Below are positions 36,310 through 44,715 of a stretch of 64,000 nt of DNA, in pieces; position 1 is the stretch's first letter, and every line of letters starts with the position of its first letter. Source of the stretch: an uncultured Psychroserpens sp. (GTDB taxonomy: Bacteria > Bacteroidota > Bacteroidia > Flavobacteriales > Flavobacteriaceae); the NCBI RefSeq assembly GCF_947501425.1, contig NZ_CANMVN010000004.1, forward strand, positions 186,001 to 250,000, written 5' to 3'. The position numbers and the translations under genes were made by a program. The notes below the pieces were generated by a model. It ran no database searches. It was not told the DNA's origin and was given only the letters and a program-made list of their open reading frames with translations.

Positions 36310-36813
36310 GTGAATTACGAAGAAGCAAAAATAAAGTTTGTAAGTACCTGGGGAAGCCTTGGTACACTATGGGGAATCAATAAAGCTATGGCACAAATTC
36401 AGGCCTTATTATTTATCTCAACGAAACCATTATCCATGGAGGACATAATGGAAGAGCTAAAGATCTCTCGTGGAAATACCAGTATGAATTTACGCCAATT
36501 AATGGATTGGGGAATCGTAACCAAAGAGATTATTCCTGGTGAGCGAAAAGAATATTTTACTACCGAAAAAGATGTACAGGAATTAGCAAGAACTATTGCT
36601 AAAGAGCGTAGTCGTAGAGAAATTCAACCCGTTATCAAAGTTTTAAAAGACGTCTCCTCTATTAAAGATGATGGAACAGAAAAAACTAAAGAACTCATTA
36701 AACAAACTAAAGCACTTCATGAATTGACTGAAACTGCTGATGATATGATCAACAAATTAGTAAATCAAAGACAAAATTGGATCACTAAATCTTTACTAAA
36801 ATTACTAACCTAA
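36310..36813 (+). CDS. GbsR/MarR-family transcriptional regulator
   Basis: 167 residues, winged helix-turn-helix of the GbsR type. INKAMAQIQALLFISTKPLSMEDIMEELKISRGNTSMNLRQLMDWGIVTKEIIPGERKEYFTTEKD covers the wHTH (about 24-90); a C-terminal coiled helix (LIKQTKALHELTETADDMINKLV) would dimerise it. GTG start: it yields the family N-terminus NYEEAK.KFV..WG.LG..WGIN, and the ATG two bases upstream is out of frame and stops at once. Flanked by two almost identical palindromes, so autoregulation and control of the following membrane genes are likely. Confidence 0.9.
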   Translation: MNYEEAKIKFVSTWGSLGTLWGINKAMAQIQALLFISTKPLSMEDIMEELKISRGNTSMNLRQLMDWGIVTKEIIPGERKEYFTTEKDVQELARTIAKERSRREIQPVIKVLKDVSSIKDDGTEKTKELIKQTKALHELTETADDMINKLVNQRQNWITKSLLKLLT

Positions 36814-36828
36814 AAAAATTTAAATTAT

Positions 36829-36852
36829 ACTTTCAATAATTTCTGAAAGTTT
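36829..36852. promoter_or_regulatory. Imperfect palindrome, operator O2 of the GbsR-type regulator
   Basis: Arms ACTTTCA and TGAAAGT with an 8-base centre, the same arm and spacing as O1 (20 of 22 central bases identical), followed by TTTAA in both. It ends 7 bases before the next ATG. No -7 box is obvious between it and the start codon. Confidence 0.75.
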
Positions 36853-36859
36853 AATATGT

Positions 36860-37168
36860 ATGAGAACAATGAAAACAGTATTTAACATCGTAAAAGTCAT
36901 AAACATAATAGCCTTATGTTTTATCATCTTTGGTTTGTATGGATTGATCATCATTGGCATCTTACAAACTATAGCTGCATTATTATTTTTAGTTCTCTTT
37001 CCGAAGGATAAACCTATTTATATCTATTTCAGTATATCCATATTATTTTTTGTGTTTTGGAATCATACAAGCCTCGATTGGTTAATGTTAGTTCCAATTT
37101 TCTTAGTGGGTTACCTGACTTACATCATACACACAAAAAAATCCTCAATTACTAGTCATGAGCTATAA
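36860..37168 (+). CDS. Small membrane protein, first of four in the GbsR-type operon
   Basis: 102 residues, about four transmembrane helices (VVKVINIIALCFIIFGLYGLIIIGILQTIAALLFLVLF; IYFSISILFFVFW; WLMLVPIFLVGYLTYII). No enzymatic motif. A second Met three codons in is an alternative start. Its 3' end overlaps the next gene by 11 bases, implying translational coupling. The IGILQTIAALLFL helix resembles the FLGIIQLLFSLI helix of the 37946 gene, so the two may be distant relatives. Function unknown. Confidence 0.75.
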   Translation: MRTMKTVFNIVKVINIIALCFIIFGLYGLIIIGILQTIAALLFLVLFPKDKPIYIYFSISILFFVFWNHTSLDWLMLVPIFLVGYLTYIIHTKKSSITSHEL

Positions 37169-37511
37169 CATCTTAACATATACCATTTATTTACCCATCA
37201 TTGCTGTGATCATGGTCAAGGTTGGTTGGAGGTTTTACACGCATGGCGAAGTGTTTTTAATGCATGTATTTCAGCACAATACGCCTTTGGTAAAATCCAT
37301 AAACAACCTACTACTTATAGGGTATTACCTTGTCAATTTAGGATATGGCATTATCACCTTGGCCTATTGGGAAACTGTTGAATCTATACCTCAAATGCTA
37401 AATACCTTAAGTGAGCACCTTGGTATTATTATTATCGGACTCTCATTGTTGCATTACAACAATGTACTTGTACTTAACTATCTCGTAAAATCGAAAACTT
37501 TAAAACAATAA
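37158..37511 (+). CDS. Small membrane protein, tandem paralogue A
   Basis: 117 residues, three or four transmembrane helices. Pattern YTIYLPIIAVIMVKVGWRFYTHGEVFLMHVF ... SINNLLLIGYYLVNLGYGIITL ... GIIIIGLSLLHYNN. The same frame of conserved positions (YLPI, hydrophobic helix, GxxFxxxxF, NxLxxIGxYLxNxG) recurs in the next gene, so these are diverged tandem duplicates. No known domain. Starts inside the preceding gene and ends 3 bases before the next. Confidence 0.78.
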   Translation: MSYNILTYTIYLPIIAVIMVKVGWRFYTHGEVFLMHVFQHNTPLVKSINNLLLIGYYLVNLGYGIITLAYWETVESIPQMLNTLSEHLGIIIIGLSLLHYNNVLVLNYLVKSKTLKQ

Positions 37512-37514
37512 ATC

Positions 37515-37925
37515 ATGGAAAATTCAAAAATTATCATCGGCTACCTCATCTATTTACCTATAGTAATTGTACTTACTATTTATGTATCAAAGATGTTATT
37601 TAAAAATGGAAAATACTTTATGTTGGATATTTTTAAAGGTAAAGAGGATATTGCATTGGCAACCAATAAACTGTTTGAGATTGGATTCTATTTGATCAAT
37701 ATTGGTTGGGCTCTACTTATCTTAAAGATTACGTATTACAGTTCTAAAGCTATGAGCTCTCAAACACTTATCGAGATCTTAAGTAAGAAAATTGGAGGAT
37801 TTTCAATCTATTTAGGCATCATGCTCTTTATTAATCTCTTTTTCTTCTTTAGAGGTCGACGTAAATCCAGACAAGCTCAAAAAATGGTTACTAAGACACC
37901 CACTTATAATGTTCAAAACAAATAA
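37515..37925 (+). CDS. Small membrane protein, tandem paralogue B
   Basis: 136 residues, paralogue of the preceding protein: YLIYLPIVIVLTIYVSKMLFKNGKYFMLDIF ... ATNKLFEIGFYLINIGWALLIL ... GGFSIYLGIMLFINLFFFFRGRRKSRQ. It has an added basic C-terminal tail of ~20 residues (RGRRKSRQAQKM), cytoplasmic by the positive-inside rule. Function unknown; the conserved Asn/Gly in helix 2 (N..xIGxYLxNxG) may be functional. Confidence 0.78.
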   Translation: MENSKIIIGYLIYLPIVIVLTIYVSKMLFKNGKYFMLDIFKGKEDIALATNKLFEIGFYLINIGWALLILKITYYSSKAMSSQTLIEILSKKIGGFSIYLGIMLFINLFFFFRGRRKSRQAQKMVTKTPTYNVQNK

Positions 37926-37945
37926 TAACATTAAAGGATCCCCTT

Positions 37946-38281
37946 ATGAAACTGCTACACTATTCTAACGTCATATTTTACAGCGCTACTCTGTATATGT
38001 ATATATACTACGAAATTACAGTTGGGCTTCTATTTCAATTTTTCTTAGGAATAATACAGCTGTTATTTTCTTTAATATGCAGATCAAAATTGAATAATGA
38101 CAGTGTTAAGAAGCACATGAGAAATTATGCTGTTCTAGTCATGATCACATTTTTAATATATATCATCCTACTAGCTGGTCAACCTTTCTCTCCTGTAACG
38201 ACATCTAAAATATTAATCGTAGTTCCAATGAGTATTGCAACATATTTTTTGGGAATAACTTACTTAATTCAAAAATCATGA
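37946..38281 (+). CDS. Small membrane protein, fourth in the GbsR-type operon
   Basis: 111 residues, three to four transmembrane helices with aromatic-rich N-terminus (LLHYSNVIFYSATLYMYIYYEITVGLLFQFFLGIIQLLFSLI), a basic loop (CRSKLNNDSVKKHMRN) and two more helices. Its stop overlaps the ATG of the epimerase gene (4 bases), so the two are coupled. No recognised family. Confidence 0.72.
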   Translation: MKLLHYSNVIFYSATLYMYIYYEITVGLLFQFFLGIIQLLFSLICRSKLNNDSVKKHMRNYAVLVMITFLIYIILLAGQPFSPVTTSKILIVVPMSIATYFLGITYLIQKS

Positions 38282-39177
38282 ACACTATAACAATAGCTGG
38301 TGGAAGTGGATTTTTAGGACAAGTTCTTGAAAACTACTTTAACCAAAAAGGCAACACTGTATACATTCTTACAAGAACACCTAAGCAGGACAATCATATC
38401 TATTGGAATGCCAGAGACTTGGAAGATTGGACCAAGGTCTTGGAGTATACAGACGTACTCATAAATCTCACAGGCAAATCGGTAGATTGCAGGTATAATA
38501 CTGAAAATAAGAAACGTATTTTAGATTCAAGAGTGGATTCAACACATGTGCTGGGACTAGCAATCAATTTATGTGAACGTCCTCCAAAATTATGGATCAA
38601 CTCCTCTACTGCAACTATTTACAGACATTCATTGGATAAACAAATGACTGAGGATAATGGGGAAATTGGCAATGATTTTTCGATGAATATTGCTAAATCT
38701 TGGGAAAAAGCCTTCTACTCAATCACTAATCCGAAAACCAGAAAAATTACCTTACGTACATCTATTGTCATGGGAAAAGCTGGAGGTGCAATCCAACCGC
38801 TTAAAAATCTTGTACGCTTTGGTTTGGGAGGAAAACAAGCGTCTGGCGAACAAAAGGTTAGTTGGATTCATGAACTTGACTTTGCAAGAGCTGTCGAGTA
38901 TTTAATAGATACAGAAGAGCTAAAAGGAAATTTTAATCTTGCTGTACCTAAGCCAACTAATAACAGTATGCTTATGAAAAGTTTTAGAAAAGTAATGCAT
39001 ATGCCTTTCGGTATATCACACCCTAAATGGTTAATAGAACTTGGAGCAAAACTTATTGGTACAGAACCAGAGCTTGTACTCAAAAGCCGTAATGTAATCC
39101 CGAAACGCTTATTGGACAACGGATTTAAATTTATACATTCAGATATTGAAATTGCATTAGAAGACCTTTTAAAATAG
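38278..39177 (+). CDS. TIGR01777 family epimerase (SDR39U1/YfcH-like)
   Basis: 299 residues, extended short-chain dehydrogenase fold. NAD(P)-binding ITIAGGSGFLGQVLENYF, then VLINLTGKSVDCRYNTENKKRILDSRVDST (the TIGR01777 signature), WINSSTATIYRH, RTSIVMGKAGGAIQPLKNLVRFGLGGKQASGEQKVSWIHELDFARAVEYL, and the C-terminal DUF1731 region (GTEPELVLKSRNVIPKRLLDNGFKFIHSDIEIAL). Catalytic activity of this family is not established. ATG overlaps the preceding stop; next gene 5 bases downstream. Confidence 0.92.
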   Translation: MNTITIAGGSGFLGQVLENYFNQKGNTVYILTRTPKQDNHIYWNARDLEDWTKVLEYTDVLINLTGKSVDCRYNTENKKRILDSRVDSTHVLGLAINLCERPPKLWINSSTATIYRHSLDKQMTEDNGEIGNDFSMNIAKSWEKAFYSITNPKTRKITLRTSIVMGKAGGAIQPLKNLVRFGLGGKQASGEQKVSWIHELDFARAVEYLIDTEELKGNFNLAVPKPTNNSMLMKSFRKVMHMPFGISHPKWLIELGAKLIGTEPELVLKSRNVIPKRLLDNGFKFIHSDIEIALEDLLK

Positions 39178-39182
39178 AAATT

Positions 39183-39881
39183 ATGACCTTTTTAAACGCT
39201 TACTGGAAAAACTTACTTCTTATCAATTATGAGATCGATCCAAACATCTTAGAATCGTTTGTTCCAAAAGGGACTGAACTGGATTTGTTCAATGGTAAAT
39301 GCTATGTGAGTATTGTTGGATTTATGTTTATGGACACCAAAGTACTAGGCATCAAACTCCCATATAATATCAACTTTGAAGAGGTCAATCTTAGATTCTA
39401 TGTCAAGCACAATGGTAAAAGAGGTGTTGTTTTCATAAAGGAAATCGTTCCCAAACCATTGATTACTTGGGTAGCTAATTCTATGTATCATGAACATTAC
39501 CAGACCAATAAAATGAAACATAATTGGACTGAAGATGAGCATTCAAAATACTTTAAATATCAATGGAAGCTGGGTAAATCATGGCAGAACATTTCGGTAA
39601 CAACAGAAAAAGAATATTCTAAAATTGTTGATCATTCGGAAGAACAATTTATAACTGAACATTATTTTGGATATACCAAATATGGCGATAAAACTTATGA
39701 ATACGAAGTTGTGCATCCAAGCTGGAGGCAACTCAAAGTAAAAACATCTCAAATTGATATAGACTTTGAATCCAACTATGGATCTGCTTTTAAATGTTTA
39801 AGTTCTGCCTCTCCTACCTCGATCATTCTTGCAGAGGGCTCAGAAGTGAGTGTAAAAAACAAAAGAACCATACATCGCTGA
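39183..39881 (+). CDS. DUF2071 (YqjF-like) protein
   Basis: 232 residues. FLNAYWKNLLLINYEIDPNILESFVPKGTELDLFNGKCYVSIVGFMFMDTKVLGIKLPYNINFEEVNLRFYVKHNGKRGVVFIKEIVPKP is an archetypal DUF2071 sequence, related to acetoacetate-decarboxylase-like folds; function unknown. These proteins often neighbour TIGR01777 epimerases, as here. Last gene of the run that starts with the GbsR-type regulator; no terminator is visible, and an ECF promoter follows. Confidence 0.9.
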   Translation: MTFLNAYWKNLLLINYEIDPNILESFVPKGTELDLFNGKCYVSIVGFMFMDTKVLGIKLPYNINFEEVNLRFYVKHNGKRGVVFIKEIVPKPLITWVANSMYHEHYQTNKMKHNWTEDEHSKYFKYQWKLGKSWQNISVTTEKEYSKIVDHSEEQFITEHYFGYTKYGDKTYEYEVVHPSWRQLKVKTSQIDIDFESNYGSAFKCLSSASPTSIILAEGSEVSVKNKRTIHR

Positions 39882-39909
39882 AACGTTAGATAAAATCATT
39901 TTTTTACAT

Positions 39910-39917
39910 TATTTTTG
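39910..39917 (+). promoter_or_regulatory. Bacteroidota -7 box TATTTTTG for the ECF sigma gene
   Basis: Exact TAnnTTTG match, 23 bases before the ATG. This suggests the sigma gene is transcribed by the housekeeping sigma factor apart from the upstream operon. Confidence 0.5.
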
Positions 39918-39940
39918 GTACTAAATTCTCAGAAAAAGAA

Positions 39941-40492
39941 ATGCCAAAACACGTCATAGATCCTAATCAATGGATAAATCTATATTCGGATTACCTCTTT
40001 AACTACACGATTTCACGTGTGAATGACAGAGAGATTGCTAAAGATCTTGTACAAGATACTTTTGTTGCCGGACTAAATTCTATGAAGAATTTTAAAGGCG
40101 AAGCAAGTGAACGAACATGGCTCATTTCAATTTTGAAACGAAAAATTATAGATTACTATCGTAAGATTAATTCTAATAAAGGTAAAGCAGAAGTTAGAAT
40201 GTCTTACAGCAGCGATGAAAGTGAAGGGGATTGGTTAGAAGAACGTGTTGCAGATCCTTTTGATAAGACTGCAGAAGATTCTATAGAAAACACCGAACTT
40301 GGACAAGCTATTGATAATTGTTTAGAAAAATTACCAGAAAAGCAAGCTCAGGTTTTTGAAATGAAAACAATTTTAAACTACGAAACTGAGGCCATTTGTA
40401 ATGAATTAGGCATTACTGCGTCTAACCTATGGGTAATTATACATAGAGCGAGAACAGCTATGGCAAGTTGCCTTGAAAAAAATTGGTTTTAA
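39941..40492 (+). CDS. ECF-type sigma-70 family RNA polymerase sigma factor
   Basis: 183 residues. Region 2: WINLYSDYLFNYTISRVNDREIAKDLVQDTFVAGLNSMKNFKGEASERTWLISILKRKIIDYYRK; region 4: AIDNCLEKLPEKQAQVFEMKTILNYETEAICNELGITASNLWVIIHRARTAM. The linker between (NKGKAEVRMSYSSDESEGDWLEERVADPFDKTAED) is acidic. Three bases downstream lies a tiny protein with a zinc anti-sigma motif, its likely partner. Target promoters are unknown. Confidence 0.93.
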   Translation: MPKHVIDPNQWINLYSDYLFNYTISRVNDREIAKDLVQDTFVAGLNSMKNFKGEASERTWLISILKRKIIDYYRKINSNKGKAEVRMSYSSDESEGDWLEERVADPFDKTAEDSIENTELGQAIDNCLEKLPEKQAQVFEMKTILNYETEAICNELGITASNLWVIIHRARTAMASCLEKNWF

Positions 40493-40494
40493 TT

Positions 40495-40749
40495 ATGAGT
40501 AACAAATTTTTTATTCCTTGTGAAGAAGCAAATCATGTCTGTGATAAAACACAGTACAAGGAGGCTTCACTATGGGAAAAAATTAAATTAAACATACACT
40601 TGATCTATTGTAGAGCTTGTAGAAAATATACAAAGAACAATACCAAGTTAACGAAATTGGTCACTAAAAAACCTGTATCGTTAGAAGCTTCAGCTAAAGA
40701 AAGTATAAAGTCTGTATTTGAAAAAGAACTAGCTAAACACCAACATTAA
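40495..40749 (+). CDS. Small zinc-binding anti-sigma factor candidate (HxxxCxxC)
   Basis: 84 residues when started at the ATG 3 bases after the sigma stop; an in-frame TTG 12 bases upstream overlaps the sigma gene and is not needed. The core WEKIKLNIHLIYCRACRKY contains H-L-I-Y-C-R-A-C, the Hx3Cx2C motif of zinc-associated anti-sigma (ZAS) proteins, and an upstream C-x4-H-x-C (CEEANHVC) may complete a site. No transmembrane helix, so a soluble, probably redox- or zinc-responsive regulator of the adjacent sigma factor (inference). Overlaps the convergent gene by 21 bases. Confidence 0.78.
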   Translation: MSNKFFIPCEEANHVCDKTQYKEASLWEKIKLNIHLIYCRACRKYTKNNTKLTKLVTKKPVSLEASAKESIKSVFEKELAKHQH

Positions 40750-41562
40750 TAACAACCACCACATTGGTAGACTCTCTACCCAAAATGCTGTGTAATATTT
40801 GTTTTGTCTCGTCCATGAGAACAATAAAAAGCATAACACGATTACTGTAATTACTAAGTGAATAGGTAATGTGTCAGTATTAATTTCATCTTTGAAATAC
40901 TCCAAAAAGAAAAACACCACTAACAGTAGCACACCAAAAATTTTTGTGCCCTTAATTCCTATCGTTTGAGGTATTGTTGACAATTTTAAACTGTCGTAGC
41001 TTAAATCTCTAATCTCAAAAGGCAACATCAAAACAATGACAAATAAAAAACGTTGAACAGCAGTAATTATAACGTCATCATTAATACTGTAATTATTGTT
41101 AACCAAAGGTAAGAACACCGTAACTCCTGTCCATACCAAAGCAATAATATAAATTTTAAGTCCGCCAATACTTCTCAGATTTTGTTGCTCATCCAGATAC
41201 AACTTCTTAGGAACAATTGGCACAGCATACAAAAATGTAGCTGCTCCAAAAATTGAAACATAAATCAAAGTTTGAGTCTCTAACTTCACTAGATAATAAG
41301 ACATAGCAACAAAGCAGATCAATGAAAACATTTGAATAGCCTTAAGTTTTGGTGTCAAAGAGCGATGATGAAATTTGGCAATTCCAAAAAACTTGACAAA
41401 ATTATATCCAGTAATTGACGCAAAAAACACGAAGTAAAGTATATTCTTATCATAATCAACACCAAACCGCAATAAGGTTAACCATGCTAAAGCATAGACA
41501 GCTAAAGCTACATGAATGCTGCTATTGATATAAAAATCCAATACTGTTTTTAGAGGACGCAT
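40729..41562 (-). CDS. UbiA-like prenyltransferase-fold membrane protein
   Basis: 277 residues with eight or nine transmembrane helices. The helix pattern and the motif PFEIRDLSYDSLKLSTIPQTIGIKGTK resemble the second aspartate-rich loop of UbiA-type prenyltransferases (DxxxD followed by T.P...G). The first motif (NxxxDxxxD) is replaced by GYNFVKFFGIAKF, lacking both Asp, so catalysis by the usual mechanism is doubtful. Either a diverged enzyme or a non-enzymatic relative. Convergent with the ZAS gene, 21-base overlap at the 3' ends; faces away from gcvP. Confidence 0.65.
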   Translation of the reverse strand: MRPLKTVLDFYINSSIHVALAVYALAWLTLLRFGVDYDKNILYFVFFASITGYNFVKFFGIAKFHHRSLTPKLKAIQMFSLICFVAMSYYLVKLETQTLIYVSIFGAATFLYAVPIVPKKLYLDEQQNLRSIGGLKIYIIALVWTGVTVFLPLVNNNYSINDDVIITAVQRFLFVIVLMLPFEIRDLSYDSLKLSTIPQTIGIKGTKIFGVLLLVVFFFLEYFKDEINTDTLPIHLVITVIVLCFLLFSWTRQNKYYTAFWVESLPMWWLLLMLVFS

Positions 41563-41648
41563 TATACAAAAATAGACAAACTGTTAATAACCAATTCAAA
41601 TGGTTGAAAAGTTTCATTTTCATTAACATTTAAAGGTCAATAATTGCT

Positions 41649-41656
41649 TAATTTTG
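41649..41656 (+). promoter_or_regulatory. Bacteroidota -7 box TAATTTTG for gcvP
   Basis: Exact TAnnTTTG match followed by C, 30 bases before the gcvP ATG. I looked for a glycine riboswitch in the 124-base gap and see none. Confidence 0.55.
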
Positions 41657-41686
41657 CAAAAATAAAATTCAACACAAATAATTTTA

Positions 41687-44536
41687 ATGAATACAGCAGA
41701 TTTTTCACTTCGTCACATTGGTCCAAGGCAAGCGGATCAAAAGCAAATGCTAGAAACAATTGGTGTAGATTCTATGGAGCAATTGATCCAGGAAACTATT
41801 CCTGATGGAATTCGTTTAGAATCAGATCTTGATCTTGATAAACCTATGAGCGAACATGAGTATTTGCTTCATATTTATGAATTATCAAAAAAGAATAAAG
41901 TATTCAAAACCTACATAGGATTAGGATATCATCCAACAATTTTACCAGCTGTGATTCAACGTAATATTCTGGAAAATCCAGGATGGTATACAGCCTACAC
42001 ACCTTATCAGGCTGAAATTGCCCAAGGTAGACTGGAAGCGTTACTCAATTACCAGACGATGATTACCGATCTTACTGGAATGGAGTTGGCAAATGCATCT
42101 CTTTTAGATGAAAGTACTGCTGCTGCCGAAGCTATGAGCTTGCTTTATGCTGTTCGTGAAAGAGATCAGAAAAAAGCTGGAATTAATAAATTTTTTGTTT
42201 CTGAAAATATCCTTCCTCAAACATTGTCCTTATTACAGACAAGAGCAATTCCTATCGGGATTGAATTAGTGATTGGTAAAGAAGAAGATTTTGAGTTCTC
42301 CGAAGACTTCTTTGCTGCCATTTTACAATATCCAGGAAAACACGGACAAGTAACAAATATCAAGAGCTTTATCGAAAAAGCAAACACCTCTCGTATAAAA
42401 GTTGCTGTTTCTGCTGATATAATGAGTTTGATTAAACTAGAAGCTCCAGGTAAATTTGGTGCTGATGTTGTCGTTGGTACCACACAACGTTTTGGAATCC
42501 CAATGGGCTATGGGGGACCTCATGCAGCTTATTTTGCAACTAAAGAAGCTTACAAGCGTGATATTCCTGGTCGTATTATTGGTGTTACAAAAGATGCTAA
42601 TGGTAACAGAGCGCTACGTATGGCATTACAAACTCGTGAGCAACATATTAAAAGGGACAAAGCAACTTCAAATATATGCACTGCTCAAGTACTACTTGCA
42701 GTCATGGCTGGAATGTATGCAGTATATCACGGACCAAAAGGTTTACAGCATATTGCTGACCAAGTACATATGAGTGCCGTTTCTTTAGCTAAAGCATTCT
42801 CAAAAATGGGATTGAATCAAAAAAACACATCGTTTTTTGACACACTTCAAATTGAGGCAAACGCTCAAAACGTAAAAACCTTAGCAGAAAAACACAAAGT
42901 CAATTTTTACTATCCAGATACAAATACAGTTGTTATTTCAGTTAATGAAACAACAACTATAAACGATCTTAACACAATATTGTCCATCTTTGCTGAAGCG
43001 GAAAACAAACCAGTAACTAGTATTCTTCACCTAGAGGATTCTAATAACATTGAAGACAGTCTAAAGCGTCAAACTGAATTTTTACAAGAACCTGTTTTTA
43101 ACACCTATCATTCTGAGACAGAATTAATGCGTTACATCAAGTCTTTAGAACGCAAAGATCTAGCATTGAACCATTCTATGATCTCTTTGGGATCCTGTAC
43201 AATGAAACTTAATGCAGCTTCGGAAATGTTACCATTAAGTTGGTTCAAATGGGGAAATATACATCCATTTGTTCCTATCGAACAAGCCGAAGGTTATCAT
43301 ATTGTATTAAAAGAATTAGCAGATCAATTAACTGAAATTACAGGTTTTGCTGGAACTTCGTTACAACCAAACTCAGGAGCTCAAGGCGAATTTGCTGGTT
43401 TGATGGTTATTAGAGCTTACCATGAATCTCGTGGAGACCACCACAGAAACATTTGTATCATTCCATCATCTGCTCATGGAACAAATCCAGCGAGTGCTGT
43501 AATGGCAGGAATGAAAGTAGTGGTTACAAAATCTACTGATGAAGGAAATATTGATGTAGACGATCTACGAGAAAAAGCCGAATTGCACAAAGATAACTTA
43601 GCAGCCCTGATGGTAACGTATCCATCAACTCATGGTGTTTATGAATCAGCAATTAAAGAGATTACACAGATTATTCATGATAATGGCGGACAAGTTTATA
43701 TGGATGGTGCCAATATGAATGCTCAAGTAGGATTAACAAATCCAGGAAATATTGGAGCAGACGTTTGTCATTTGAATTTACATAAAACATTCGCGATTCC
43801 TCATGGTGGTGGTGGTCCTGGAGTTGGACCAATTTGTGTTGCAAAACAACTGGTACCTTTCTTACCAGGAAATCCATTAATTCAAACTGGTGGTGACCAA
43901 GCTATTACTGCTATTTCTGCTGCTCCCTTCGGCTCGTCATTAGCGTGTTTGATTTCTTATGGTTATATCAAAATGTTGGGTGCTTCAGGCTTGAAACGCT
44001 CTACAGAAGTTGCCATTCTAAACGCTAACTATATCAAGAAACGTCTCGAAGGCGCTTTTGAAACTTTATATTCGGGAGAACGAGGACGAGCAGCACATGA
44101 GATGATTATTGATTGTAGACCTTTCAAAGCCCATGGTATAGAAGTTGTTGACATCGCAAAACGATTAATGGATTATGGATTCCATGCGCCTACTGTATCG
44201 TTCCCTGTTGCTGGAACCATGATGATTGAACCAACTGAAAGTGAAAGTAAAGATGAAATGGATCGTTTTTGTAATGCTATGATCTCTATCAAGCATGAAA
44301 TCGATAATGTCTCTAAAGATGATGACAATAACATTCTAAAAAATGCACCTCATACTATGGCTATGATTACTAATGATGAATGGTTATTGCCATATACACG
44401 TCAGCAAGCAGCATTTCCTTTAGATTATGTACATGATAACAAATTCTGGCCAAGTGTTCGTCGTGTAGATGATGCTTATGGTGACAGGAACTTAATTTGT
44501 ACTTGTGCGCCCATTGAAGAATATATGGAAGCATAA
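41687..44536 (+). CDS. gcvP: Glycine dehydrogenase (decarboxylating), P protein
   Basis: PLP-dependent decarboxylase of the glycine cleavage system; releases CO2 and passes the aminomethyl group to lipoyl-GcvH. 949 residues, the single-chain form. The two homologous halves are visible; the C-terminal half holds the PLP lysine K700 in DVCHLNLHKTFAIPHGGGGPG, preceded by HGTNPASAVMAGM. N-terminus FSLRHIGPRQADQKQML is canonical. Transcribed alone, with its own promoter and terminator; gcvT and gcvH are not in the window. Confidence 0.97.
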   Translation: MNTADFSLRHIGPRQADQKQMLETIGVDSMEQLIQETIPDGIRLESDLDLDKPMSEHEYLLHIYELSKKNKVFKTYIGLGYHPTILPAVIQRNILENPGWYTAYTPYQAEIAQGRLEALLNYQTMITDLTGMELANASLLDESTAAAEAMSLLYAVRERDQKKAGINKFFVSENILPQTLSLLQTRAIPIGIELVIGKEEDFEFSEDFFAAILQYPGKHGQVTNIKSFIEKANTSRIKVAVSADIMSLIKLEAPGKFGADVVVGTTQRFGIPMGYGGPHAAYFATKEAYKRDIPGRIIGVTKDANGNRALRMALQTREQHIKRDKATSNICTAQVLLAVMAGMYAVYHGPKGLQHIADQVHMSAVSLAKAFSKMGLNQKNTSFFDTLQIEANAQNVKTLAEKHKVNFYYPDTNTVVISVNETTTINDLNTILSIFAEAENKPVTSILHLEDSNNIEDSLKRQTEFLQEPVFNTYHSETELMRYIKSLERKDLALNHSMISLGSCTMKLNAASEMLPLSWFKWGNIHPFVPIEQAEGYHIVLKELADQLTEITGFAGTSLQPNSGAQGEFAGLMVIRAYHESRGDHHRNICIIPSSAHGTNPASAVMAGMKVVVTKSTDEGNIDVDDLREKAELHKDNLAALMVTYPSTHGVYESAIKEITQIIHDNGGQVYMDGANMNAQVGLTNPGNIGADVCHLNLHKTFAIPHGGGGPGVGPICVAKQLVPFLPGNPLIQTGGDQAITAISAAPFGSSLACLISYGYIKMLGASGLKRSTEVAILNANYIKKRLEGAFETLYSGERGRAAHEMIIDCRPFKAHGIEVVDIAKRLMDYGFHAPTVSFPVAGTMMIEPTESESKDEMDRFCNAMISIKHEIDNVSKDDDNNILKNAPHTMAMITNDEWLLPYTRQQAAFPLDYVHDNKFWPSVRRVDDAYGDRNLICTCAPIEEYMEA

Positions 44537-44554
44537 CACAACATATTGAATTTT

Positions 44555-44589
44555 TAAAAAGCGTATCAGATAATGGTGCGCTTTTTTTA
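44555..44589 (+). terminator. Terminator after gcvP
   Basis: Stem AAAAAGCG / CGCTTTTT with a ~16-base loop and trailing T-run, 18 bases after the stop. Confidence 0.75.
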
Positions 44590-44715
44590 TTTCATTGAAA
44601 TTCTAGCTGATTTATTATGAATTTCATAAAAATGACAACTTATTTAGCATACATTGACTTAAAACAGTATTAATTGCTATTTTAGTAAATCGGAATGTTA
44701 TAAAAAATATTAAAA

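Noticed and set aside
41563-41686. Possible glycine riboswitch before gcvP
   Set aside because: I looked for the paired aptamer helices and conserved core and see none in the 124-base gap; only the -7 box is clear.
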